A stretch of DNA of 5,332 bases from Thiopontia sp964415865 (GTDB lineage: Bacteria; Pseudomonadota; Gammaproteobacteria; GCF-002020875). Below are positions 1 to 5,319 of the stretch, piece by piece. The DNA is taken from assembly GCA_964415865.1 (NCBI GenBank), contig CAYQBY010000045.1, positions 1 through 5,332 on the forward strand. The letters are read 5' to 3'. Each line of letters starts with the position of its first letter. The first letter of the stretch is position 1. The notes below the pieces were generated by a model, which worked only from the letters and a program-made list of their open reading frames with translations, was not told the origin of the DNA and did not search any database. A program made the translations under genes and the position numbers.

Positions 1-66
1 ACGGTAGGAAACCGTGCGGTGGTGGCTGATAAAAATATGGTCGAACCCCATCAATATATCAATTAA
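1..66 (+). pseudogene. Possible upstream frame of the broken solute-binding protein gene
   Basis: Frame 1 from the first base reads TVGNRAVVADKNMVEPHQYIN and then stops at TAA 64-66. This looks more like real protein than the overlapping frame-2 reading (RWWLIKIW). In binding proteins of this type, a segment with a similar 'x-x-G-x-R...EP-x-x-x-x-N' look lies roughly 15-40 residues before the 'SISDL' strand that is found here in frame 2 from about base 68. The frame therefore appears to switch between about bases 35 and 68, perhaps with loss of about a dozen codons. A direct repeat TCAATAT occurs at 51-57 and 68-74, and such repeats can mediate small deletions. This is a reading of short sequence without alignment, so confidence is low. 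Confidence 0.3.
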
Positions 67-466
67 CTCAATATCTGATTTACGGCCATACAAAGTAAGC
101 GCCTGGTCAGGTGCACACACCATGTTGGGAAATGCCTTTAAAGGGCTGTACGGCAAGAAGGGCACACACAAAAGAAAGTATCGAGAGTTCCCCAGTCAGT
201 TGAACCAGAATATAGCCTTTTGGTCAGGCATGACAGATGTGATTATTGTTGATCTATACATTTTCAACTATTACACAAACATGTTAGGTAATGATTTCAA
301 TACTGACCAGAAGCTTGATTACCACAACCTCTTCCCTAATGAGATTCCTCAATACGTAGCATTTAAGGATAAGAAACTCAGGGATGAGTTTAATGATGCA
401 CTTAAACAATTAAGATATGATGGCACCTACAATGCTATTGTTAACCGTAGTATCATTACAAAATAA
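14..466 (+). CDS. Solute-binding protein C-terminal lobe (SBP_bac_3-like), 5' incomplete and possibly frame-broken
   Basis: The product resembles the second half of a periplasmic binding protein of the amino-acid ABC transporter type (SBP_bac_3). The fold cues are an early ISDLRPYKVSAWSGA segment (usual form: DL-x-G-K-x-V-x-x-x-x-G), then FWSGMTDVIIVDLYIFNYY (the 'x-G-x-x-D-x-x-x-x-D' strand-turn), and a closing FKDKKLRDEFNDALKQLRYDG stretch typical of the last helix. Only about 135 residues match, whereas full proteins have about 250, so the N-terminal lobe and signal peptide are missing. The open frame is bounded by an in-frame TAG at 5-7, and the GTG at 14 is only the first possible start. 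It has no ribosome binding site in view, and its first ten residues (RWWLIKIW...) do not look like a signal peptide. The natural gene probably began upstream, and this copy is either a pseudogene or the result of a sequence error. No transporter permease or ATPase is in the window, so the ligand is unknown. Family assignment is moderately sure; function of this copy is doubtful. Confidence 0.55.
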   Translation: MRWWLIKIWSNPINISINSISDLRPYKVSAWSGAHTMLGNAFKGLYGKKGTHKRKYREFPSQLNQNIAFWSGMTDVIIVDLYIFNYYTNMLGNDFNTDQKLDYHNLFPNEIPQYVAFKDKKLRDEFNDALKQLRYDGTYNAIVNRSIITK

Positions 467-596
467 ATAGTATTGAAGTACTATAAGATTATAGCTAGCA
501 TCACATCAACTAGTCTCATAAAATTATGGCAACGTACTACAACATGACTAATCTTGAGTCCAGCGACATGCTGTTTAATATGGTGAAAAAAAACCA
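467..596. other. Intergenic region before the signalling operon; weak promoter candidates only
   Basis: This 130-base AT-rich gap separates the binding-protein remnant from the response regulator, and it should hold the operon promoter. The best sigma-70-like pair is TTGAAG at 473-478 and TAGCAT at 496-501 with a 17-base spacer, matching four of six consensus bases in each box. A second pair is TTGAGT at 554-559 and TAATAT at 576-581 with a 16-base spacer, but it would leave almost no leader before the TTG start. A six-base hairpin (467-472 with 479-484) follows the first gene but has no T run, so no intrinsic terminator can be claimed. Confidence 0.25.
582..593 (+). promoter_or_regulatory. 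Ribosome binding site GGTGA followed by an A8 tract
   Basis: GGTGA at 582-586 matches the 3' part of the consensus Shine-Dalgarno (AGGAGGTGA) and lies ten bases before the TTG at 597. It therefore supports TTG as the start of the response regulator. It overlaps an eight-A run at 586-593. It also overlaps an alternative ATG at 580 whose frame (ATG GTG AAA AAA AAC CAT TGA) ends after six codons. Confidence 0.4.
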
Positions 597-1187
597 TTGA
601 ATATTCTGATTGCAGATGATCACTATCTGTATGCTCAGGGCATAAAAATATTGCTACGCAAGCATGTATCTACCAAGAAGTTTTATGAGGCGAAGGATCT
701 TGCCACCGTCCTGTCCCAGCTAGAGAAACACTCTATTGATCTGCTACTACTGGATCTCAGGATGCCTGACATGGAGGGGTTTGATGGGGTGCACAAGATC
801 CGTGAGGCGTATCCGTCTCTACCGGTTGTTATTGTAACCAGCTCCGAAAGCCGTTCTGATATAAAGGCTGCCATGGATGCAGGGGTACAAGGGTACATTA
901 TGAAATCTCTGGAACACGCTGCAATGATGGATGCATTTGCTACAGTAATTGCAGGCCATACATTCTTCCCGGATATAAATCTGCCATTATCTGGCCCTCT
1001 TGAGCCACTAACCAGGCGTCAGCTTGAGATTCTCTCCCTTATTAATGATGGTATGGGTAACCGTGAGATCAGCACTCATCTCGGGATTACAGAGGGGACG
1101 GTGAGCCAGCATGTTCACGCAATTCTTACTGTTCTGAAGGTAAAAAGTCGTTCTGAGGCAGCACGTATTCTCCGTCAACATGAGTGA
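597..1187 (+). CDS. NarL/FixJ-family response regulator (receiver plus LuxR-type HTH)
   Basis: This is a cytoplasmic DNA-binding response regulator, the likely output of the phosphorelay encoded by this operon. Residues 1-120 form a receiver domain with the acidic pair Asp7-Asp8, the phosphoacceptor Asp53 (in LLLLDLRMP), Thr81 and Lys103, so all catalytic positions are present. Residues 137-193 are a LuxR/GerE helix-turn-helix with the usual signature: PLTRRQLEIL, then NREISTHLGI, then the recognition helix TEGTVSQHVHAIL. The length (196 aa) is a little short for the family, usually 205-220, because the linker is short. The start is TTG at 597: in-frame TAA 576-578 lies just upstream and no ATG or GTG falls between. 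A typical start in this family would read M-x-KKPLNILIADDH, and ATG 580 would give this if the A8 tract had nine or six A. The last eight bases overlap the next gene (ATGAGTGA), implying translational coupling. Family sure; DNA targets unknown. Confidence 0.95.
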   Translation: MNILIADDHYLYAQGIKILLRKHVSTKKFYEAKDLATVLSQLEKHSIDLLLLDLRMPDMEGFDGVHKIREAYPSLPVVIVTSSESRSDIKAAMDAGVQGYIMKSLEHAAMMDAFATVIAGHTFFPDINLPLSGPLEPLTRRQLEILSLINDGMGNREISTHLGITEGTVSQHVHAILTVLKVKSRSEAARILRQHE

Positions 1188-1770
1188 CGCACCATCGCCC
1201 AGCTCTGTTGGGGAGTTTCTATCCCTGGCAGCTCACGATATTAGGCAGCCTCTTAATGTGTTGCAGATGTATCTGGGAATTCTACAGAGTCAGGCAGGAG
1301 TAGCAGAGGAGGATGAGCTGGGACAGGTGGTTGGGGCATCCATGCGGTCGCTACAATCAATGATTAATCTGCTGATAAACTGGTCCAAAATTGGGGAGGA
1401 GGGTCTCAAGACCCAACCAGCCCCGATTGATCTACCCGATTGGTACAAATATATTAATTCAATTGACGGGGTTAACTATCTGGAAACTGAAACTTCAGAG
1501 ACCAGCTCAAATGGTTCTGATAGAGAGAACGTTGACCTTAACCTACTTACCAGAACAGTGCGCGATATGATGTCTCTGCTGACAGCAGGGGCATATCTAT
1601 TGCCTACCGCCACCCCATGGAGTTTTGAGATCCATACCAAAGAGAGCAGTGATTACCTCCAACAATTGGCACTCACTGGAGGAGGCACTATTCTGGGGGC
1701 GCTTGGATTCAAGGTGGAGACCGCTACCAAAGACGGCGCAGTTATTTTCCATGCCACCATAACTGACTGA
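1180..1770 (+). CDS. Kinase-dead HisKA-like protein, candidate stand-alone histidine phosphotransferase
   Basis: This is a soluble 196-aa protein with no signal peptide or membrane segment. Residues 11-75 look like the two-helix dimerisation and phosphoacceptor (DHp) domain of histidine kinases. The H-box is LAAHDIRQPLNVLQ with His19, and the second helix ends MINLLINWSKIGEEG, parallel to the IINSALDLSKIESG of the downstream kinase. After residue 80 no N-box, G1 (D-x-G-x-G), F-box or G2 (G-x-G-L-G) motif can be seen. Residues 118-194 end in GGGTILGALGFKVETATKDGAVIFHATI, which recalls only the last strands of an ATPase domain. It should therefore not bind ATP or autophosphorylate. Its place between a response regulator and a hybrid kinase suggests that it passes phosphate from the kinase's receiver to Asp53 of the regulator, as ChpT or Hpt proteins do; that role is inference. 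It could instead be a phosphatase or adaptor. It overlaps the previous gene by eight bases and has no clear ribosome binding site of its own. Confidence 0.8.
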   Translation: MSDAPSPSSVGEFLSLAAHDIRQPLNVLQMYLGILQSQAGVAEEDELGQVVGASMRSLQSMINLLINWSKIGEEGLKTQPAPIDLPDWYKYINSIDGVNYLETETSETSSNGSDRENVDLNLLTRTVRDMMSLLTAGAYLLPTATPWSFEIHTKESSDYLQQLALTGGGTILGALGFKVETATKDGAVIFHATITD

Positions 1771-1783
1771 AACATAGTCAACC

Positions 1784-4033
1784 ATGTTCCGATATTTGAT
1801 AAAACTGCACCACATTTTTGCTGCTCTGGTGATGCTATGCAATAGTGGGGCTGCATATTCCAGCGGCAGTCTGACTCCCATCAACGTACAGCTTAAGTGG
1901 TTTCATCAATTTCAGTTTGCCGGTTATTATGCTGCAAAAGAGCAGGGCTATTATCGTGATGCTGGCCTGGATGTAACCCTAACCCCAGCTACCGGTACAA
2001 CTGTTACGGTAGATGAAATAATAAATGGTCGTGCAGATTACGCGGTTGGATACAGTGGCTCCATACTCAATAGAGCTAAAGGTGAATCTATTGTCGCCCT
2101 GGCAGCTTTTTTTCAGTACTCCCCCTACTCCATACTATTGAGAGCTGACTCTGATATTAACAGTATCAGGGATCTGGCAGGCAAAAGGATCATGATGCCT
2201 GGAAGCCCGGACTCCTCCGAGTTGCTGGCAATGTTAAAGGTAAGCGGCATAACTCCTGACCAGATCAGACAGGTTAAACATACCCATAAACTGGACAGCC
2301 TGCTCAGCGGCAATGTGGATGCCATTAGTGCCTATATAACCAATGAACCATTTCGTCTGGAGGAGAGCGGGATTGAGCCCAGAATTTTTCACCCCCGTGA
2401 TAGTGGCATCGACTTTTATGGCGATATCCTGATCACAACTGAACAACGAGTTAACAGTCACCCGAAACAGGTTGAGCAGTTTATCCAGGCAACCACCATG
2501 GGGTGGGAATATGCCGTAAAACATCCATACGAGATCATTCAGCTTATTTTCAGGCAGTATAACCAGCGAGAGAATGGCGGGCTTGGAAAGAGTTTTGATG
2601 CCCTCGCCTTTGAGGCAAAAGAGGTTATTAAGATGGTATCTCCTACTCTGGTTGATATTGGCCAGATGAGCAAAAAACGGTGGGGTAACACTCTCCTGAC
2701 CTATCTTGATCAGGGGATGGTTGATGAAAAATTTCATCTTCCTGACGAGAGAAAAAAGTTGCTTGATGGTTTTCTATACTCTCCAACACCTGCACCGATG
2801 ACCCTGCCGCAACTTATATCACTCTATCGTACAGAATTTTCTATCTCCATTATCGCCCTGATCATTATCTCTACATTGGGTTTTCTCTATCTTGCACAGT
2901 TAAAAAGAACTGTAAATGCAACACTCAATAAAAATGAGTTTCTGACCAAGATAAGTCATGAGATTCGTACCCCAATGAACGGGGTTCTGGGGATCGTTGA
3001 TCTACTGCAACTGACAAAACTGGATCAGGAGCAACAAAAGTATGTGAGAACCATGCAACAATCAGGCAAGGCCCTGCTTGAAATCATCAACAGTGCGCTA
3101 GATCTATCAAAGATTGAGTCTGGAAAGATTGAGATCAAAACAGAGCCATTCAATCTTCACCAGACAGTGGTGGAGGTTGTGGAGCTATTGCGCCCACAGG
3201 CAGAAAAGAAGGGGTTACGGCTCGAACTCATAATTGACTATACACTTCCTGCACAACTGATGGGAGACTCCATCAAGATCAAGCAGGTTTTGACCAATCT
3301 GATTGGCAATGCCATCAAGTTTACCCAGAATGGGACTGTAAGTGCCGAAATAAAGCCTCTGCAGATAGATAATAACCGTGTGAACCTGGAGATTACCATC
3401 ACAGATAGTGGAATCGGGATTCCTAAAGAGCAGCAACAGAAGGTCTTTGAACAGTTCACTCAATCTGGAGATGCCGAAACCTATGGTGGCACCGGATTAG
3501 GGCTACCAATATCACAACAACTAATTCAGCTAATGGGTGGAACGATCAAGCTGGAGAGCGAGCCCAATAAAGGCAGTACGTTTAGGGTATTACTGGAATT
3601 CGAGGTAGCTGAACAGAGAGAGACAACAACTAATAATAGAGATAATGGACTAACCAAGAGCGTCACTAACCAGGGATGTCGGGTATTGATTGTTGAGGAT
3701 GTTTTGGCCAATCAGATGGTAACCAGCAAATTGCTTGAACATATCGGCTGTAGACCAGAGATTGCCGAGAATGGTGAGGTTGCTGTTAACAAGGTCAAGG
3801 ACAACTCCAACCAATATGACATCATTCTGATGGATCTACAGATGCCGGTGATGGATGGATATGAGGCCTCGCATATCATCAGGCAGAGTCACCCTGACCT
3901 GCCAATAATCGCCCTGACTGCAGCCACCCATCAGGAGGATAGCGGACACTACGAAAAATCCGGAATCAACGATGTACTCTACAAACCATTCACCATGCAG
4001 GAGCTGATAGAGAAGATCAACCGCTGGGGGTAG
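1784..4033 (+). CDS. Hybrid sensor histidine kinase with NMT1/THI5-like binding-protein sensor
   Basis: This is a membrane-bound sensor kinase of 749 aa. Residues 1-24 look like a Sec signal peptide or anchor (hydrophobic IFAALVMLC, possible cleavage after SGAA). Residues 32-250 are an NMT1/THI5-like solute-binding domain, opening with NVQLKWFHQFQFAGYYAA and KEQGYYRDAGLDV and followed by the DLAGKRI strand. Related transport proteins bind thiamine pyrimidine precursors, sulfonates or similar compounds, but the ligand here is unknown. One membrane helix lies at 352-371, directly followed by HisKA with His392 (ISHEIRTPMNG); there is no HAMP or PAS between. The HATPase carries an N-box with Asn509 (LTNLIGNAIKFT), G1 DSGIGI at 541-546, F-box FEQF and G2 GGTGLGL at 568-574. 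A receiver at 633-746 has Asp639, phosphoacceptor Asp684 (MDLQMP), Thr712 and Lys734. All catalytic positions are intact. The gene starts 13 bases after the previous stop; in-frame TAG 1775-1777 fixes ATG 1784 as the first start, without a visible ribosome binding site. Confidence 0.95.
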   Translation: MFRYLIKLHHIFAALVMLCNSGAAYSSGSLTPINVQLKWFHQFQFAGYYAAKEQGYYRDAGLDVTLTPATGTTVTVDEIINGRADYAVGYSGSILNRAKGESIVALAAFFQYSPYSILLRADSDINSIRDLAGKRIMMPGSPDSSELLAMLKVSGITPDQIRQVKHTHKLDSLLSGNVDAISAYITNEPFRLEESGIEPRIFHPRDSGIDFYGDILITTEQRVNSHPKQVEQFIQATTMGWEYAVKHPYEIIQLIFRQYNQRENGGLGKSFDALAFEAKEVIKMVSPTLVDIGQMSKKRWGNTLLTYLDQGMVDEKFHLPDERKKLLDGFLYSPTPAPMTLPQLISLYRTEFSISIIALIIISTLGFLYLAQLKRTVNATLNKNEFLTKISHEIRTPMNGVLGIVDLLQLTKLDQEQQKYVRTMQQSGKALLEIINSALDLSKIESGKIEIKTEPFNLHQTVVEVVELLRPQAEKKGLRLELIIDYTLPAQLMGDSIKIKQVLTNLIGNAIKFTQNGTVSAEIKPLQIDNNRVNLEITITDSGIGIPKEQQQKVFEQFTQSGDAETYGGTGLGLPISQQLIQLMGGTIKLESEPNKGSTFRVLLEFEVAEQRETTTNNRDNGLTKSVTNQGCRVLIVEDVLANQMVTSKLLEHIGCRPEIAENGEVAVNKVKDNSNQYDIILMDLQMPVMDGYEASHIIRQSHPDLPIIALTAATHQEDSGHYEKSGINDVLYKPFTMQELIEKINRWG

Positions 4034-4037
4034 GGCT

Positions 4038-4071
4038 AAAAAAAACCCTGTTACATATAATGCAACAGGGT
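4038..4071 (-). terminator. Rho-independent terminator of the sulfur-globule-like gene
   Basis: The arms ACCCTGTT (4045-4052) and AACAGGGT (4064-4071) form eight perfect pairs. Three more pairs (4054-4056 with 4060-4062) lie above one A-C mismatch, around a three-base loop. Read on the minus strand the stem is followed by eight T (complement of the A run 4038-4045), the classic intrinsic terminator form. It lies 21 bases after the minus-strand stop at 4092. On the plus strand no T run follows, so it would end the kinase transcript poorly by this mechanism, although the kinase gene stops only five bases before it. Confidence 0.88.
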
Positions 4072-4091
4072 ATCTATCTGAATAGGTCAGG

Positions 4092-4652
4092 TTATCTCCA
4101 GTATTGACGAGGCGGCATCATCATTTGTGGTGGCATCGCTGGAGCAAACGGCATTTGACCAGATGGTCCCATTGGTCCGTATGGAGATTGGCCATAACCA
4201 TAAGGCGCAGGACCATATCCGTATGGGGCAACTGGTGGCTGGTTGTATCCAGGATAATATCTTCTGCGATTGTCTTCACGGAAATCAGAGCGGGCACGGT
4301 TGCGAGCCTTGGATTCGCTCTTGCCATTCCCCTTTCCTTCGGCCTGAGCCTGCCCCTTCAGTTTGGTATCTACGTTCAGATCCCACTCTACATCGGTATT
4401 CATGTCGCTCATGGCATCACCCATACCCATGCTATCAACCATGGAATCCATAGCACCCCAACCATTGGTGCCACCAAATGGGCCTCTTCCATCCTTGCTT
4501 CCCCAACCAAATGGGGCCAATGGATGATCAGAGCCATTATTGTTGTTCCAGCCATCCTTCATATCCCAATCTTTCGGGTTCCAGAATGCAGAAGCAGCTG
4601 TAGAAAGTGCCAGTACTGTAACAATAGCAACAGTTTTTACAATATATTTCAT
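4092..4652 (-). CDS. Secreted sulfur-globule-protein-like structural protein
   Basis: Residues 1-22 are a clear Sec signal peptide (MKYIVKTVAIVTVLALSTAASA, with a cleavage site at ASA|FW). The mature protein is low-complexity: a Trp/Asn/Gly-rich part (FWNPKDWD, GWNNNNGSDH, GPFGGTNGWG), a Met/Asp-rich part (MDSMVDSMGMGDAMSDM), an acidic-to-basic stretch with many Lys, Gly and Arg (residues 97-131), a Tyr/Gly/Pro repeat tail and a Met/Pro-rich end. This order recalls sulfur globule proteins of sulfur-oxidising gammaproteobacteria, which coat elemental sulfur in extracytoplasmic inclusions. It has no catalytic motif and no cysteine. The frame extends to a TTG at 4685, but ATG 4652 is preferred: it begins the signal peptide exactly, has GTGAG at 4662-4666 nine bases upstream, and lies about 47 bases after the predicted transcription start. 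It appears to be a single-gene unit with its own promoter and terminator. The family call rests on composition and motif order; a generic Gly/Tyr-rich envelope protein remains possible. Confidence 0.78.
   Translation of the reverse strand: MKYIVKTVAIVTVLALSTAASAFWNPKDWDMKDGWNNNNGSDHPLAPFGWGSKDGRGPFGGTNGWGAMDSMVDSMGMGDAMSDMNTDVEWDLNVDTKLKGQAQAEGKGNGKSESKARNRARSDFREDNRRRYYPGYNQPPVAPYGYGPAPYGYGQSPYGPMGPSGQMPFAPAMPPQMMMPPRQYWR
4173..4229 (-). repeat. Tandem APYGYGx heptapeptide repeat in the sulfur-globule-like protein
   Basis: Residues 142-160 read APYGYGP, APYGYGQ and SPYGP: two full heptads and a partial third. The codons differ between copies (for example GCC CCA TAC GGA against GCG CCT TAT GGT), so the repeat is old or kept by selection on the protein rather than a fresh DNA duplication. 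Such Tyr/Gly/Pro repeats are typical of self-assembling structural proteins. Confidence 0.8.
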
Positions 4653-4685
4653 AGTGTTATACTCACTTGGTGGTGACTTAATCAA

Positions 4686-4797
4686 CCGTTTTAGTAAATG
4701 CTTTAATTATACTCCTTTTCCACCGCCCAATCAAGCTGAATACGCAAGTCGGGAACTTATAAATCATCGCCAATTAAGTATTGTGTCCCCTTATTTA
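4686..4797. other. Intergenic region between the HTH gene and the sulfur-globule-like gene
   Basis: Besides the promoter at 4706-4734, this stretch holds AATTAAGTATTGTGTCCCC at 4772-4790. From memory, similar GTGTCCCC-bearing sequences occur near IS200-like (Y1/RAYT) transposase genes in gammaproteobacteria, so it may be a relic of a mobile element. No transposase fragment, long inverted repeat or intrinsic terminator is visible. Confidence 0.25.
4706..4734 (-). promoter_or_regulatory. Sigma-70 promoter of the sulfur-globule-like gene
   Basis: On the minus strand TTGATT (complement of 4729-4734) and a perfect TATAAT (complement of 4706-4711) are separated by exactly 17 bases. The predicted start of transcription is near 4699, giving a leader of about 47 bases before ATG 4652. 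This is the strongest promoter visible in the window and fits an abundant structural protein. No clear operator overlaps it. Confidence 0.82.
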
Positions 4798-5274
4798 CTA
4801 CTCTGTAATCTCCATCTGCTCATGTCGCTCAATAATCCTCTCCCAAATACGTCGATTGGTAACAAAGGCATTGAACCCTTCATGAAATTTTCTTTTATCT
4901 ATTTTTATAGGAAGCTTTTGCCCATCAATAATCCTGTCAAAATCATCCCGCGTGATATTAGTCTCTATCTCCACTGTCCCAAAACTTAGATGTTTGAGAT
5001 AGGGCAGAAAAAAATGCTCGTTATTTGGTAACTTGTCAGGAATCAGGACGGGATCAAAGCTCTGATCTTGATCCCATTCTGGAATCTGGAATATTTTGCA
5101 GTAGAGGACATCAATCTCCAACTGATGAGTAGCAGAGATCGATGATGGACTGTTTTTCCAGCTGAGAATTGTCCTTCTTGAAACACCAACAGCTTCCGAT
5201 AGTTTTGTAGAGTAGACAAAATGGTCCTGAAGACGATCTATCTTATCCAAGTAACTGATTTCTTGATATTTCAT
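4798..5274 (-). CDS. Small helix-turn-helix protein, target unknown
   Basis: This is a cytoplasmic protein of 158 aa with no signal peptide or membrane segment. Residues 22-46 form a helix-turn-helix: STKLSEAVGVSRRTILSWK reads as helix, turn (AVGVS) and recognition helix, as in XRE/Cro-like or MerR-like DNA-binding modules. The rest (residues 50-158) has a conserved look (LEIDVLYCKIFQIPEWD, FDPVLIPD, a charged FHEGFNAFV and RRIWERIIERH end), but I do not recognise the domain. The open frame reaches a GTG at 5316, yet ATG 5274 is preferred: the extra 14 residues would be coded across an inverted repeat that looks like an operator. Neither start has a good Shine-Dalgarno. The gene lies 112 bases upstream of the preferred-frame TTG limit of the sulfur-globule-like gene on the same strand and has no visible terminator, so some read-through is possible. 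It may be a transcription regulator or the DNA-binding partner of a system outside the window. Confidence 0.75.
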   Translation of the reverse strand: MKYQEISYLDKIDRLQDHFVYSTKLSEAVGVSRRTILSWKNSPSSISATHQLEIDVLYCKIFQIPEWDQDQSFDPVLIPDKLPNNEHFFLPYLKHLSFGTVEIETNITRDDFDRIIDGQKLPIKIDKRKFHEGFNAFVTNRRIWERIIERHEQMEITE

Positions 5275-5291
5275 AAAACACACACTAACTA

Positions 5292-5319
5292 ATTGAGCAT
5301 ATATTTTACGATGCACAAT
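5292..5319 (-). promoter_or_regulatory. Imperfect inverted repeat, candidate operator of the HTH gene
   Basis: ATTGAGCAT (5292-5300) and ATGCACAAT (5311-5319) are inverted copies with one mismatch in nine pairs, separated by ten bases. The spacer contains, on the minus strand, TAAAAT (complement of 5303-5308), a five-of-six match to a -10 box about 30 bases before ATG 5274. No good -35 is seen before the window ends. Binding of a dimeric HTH protein here would cover the promoter, which fits autorepression; this is inference from position and symmetry. Confidence 0.4.

Noticed and set aside
467..484. Hairpin after the binding-protein remnant as a terminator
   Set aside because: The six-pair stem is AT-rich and no T run follows.
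1835..1846. Lipoprotein signal (Cys19) in the hybrid kinase
   Set aside because: The residues before Cys (VML) do not fit a lipobox, and a transmembrane kinase does not need a lipid anchor.
2234..2737. Minus-strand open frame (167 codons) inside the kinase sensor domain
   Set aside because: It lies wholly within a well-supported plus-strand domain and shows no motif or ribosome binding site.
4104..4676. Long plus-strand open frame (190 codons) opposite the sulfur-globule-like gene
   Set aside because: It is the mirror of Gly/Pro/Tyr-rich codons, gives an implausible His/Trp-rich product, and the minus strand has a signal peptide, promoter and terminator.
4653..4685. TTG start at 4685 for the sulfur-globule-like gene
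   Set aside because: It adds 11 polar residues before a perfect signal peptide, and the ribosome binding site fits ATG 4652.
4540..4989. Plus-strand open frame across the intergenic region and both minus-strand genes
   Set aside because: It runs antisense through two supported coding regions and over the minus-strand promoter, with no recognisable protein features.
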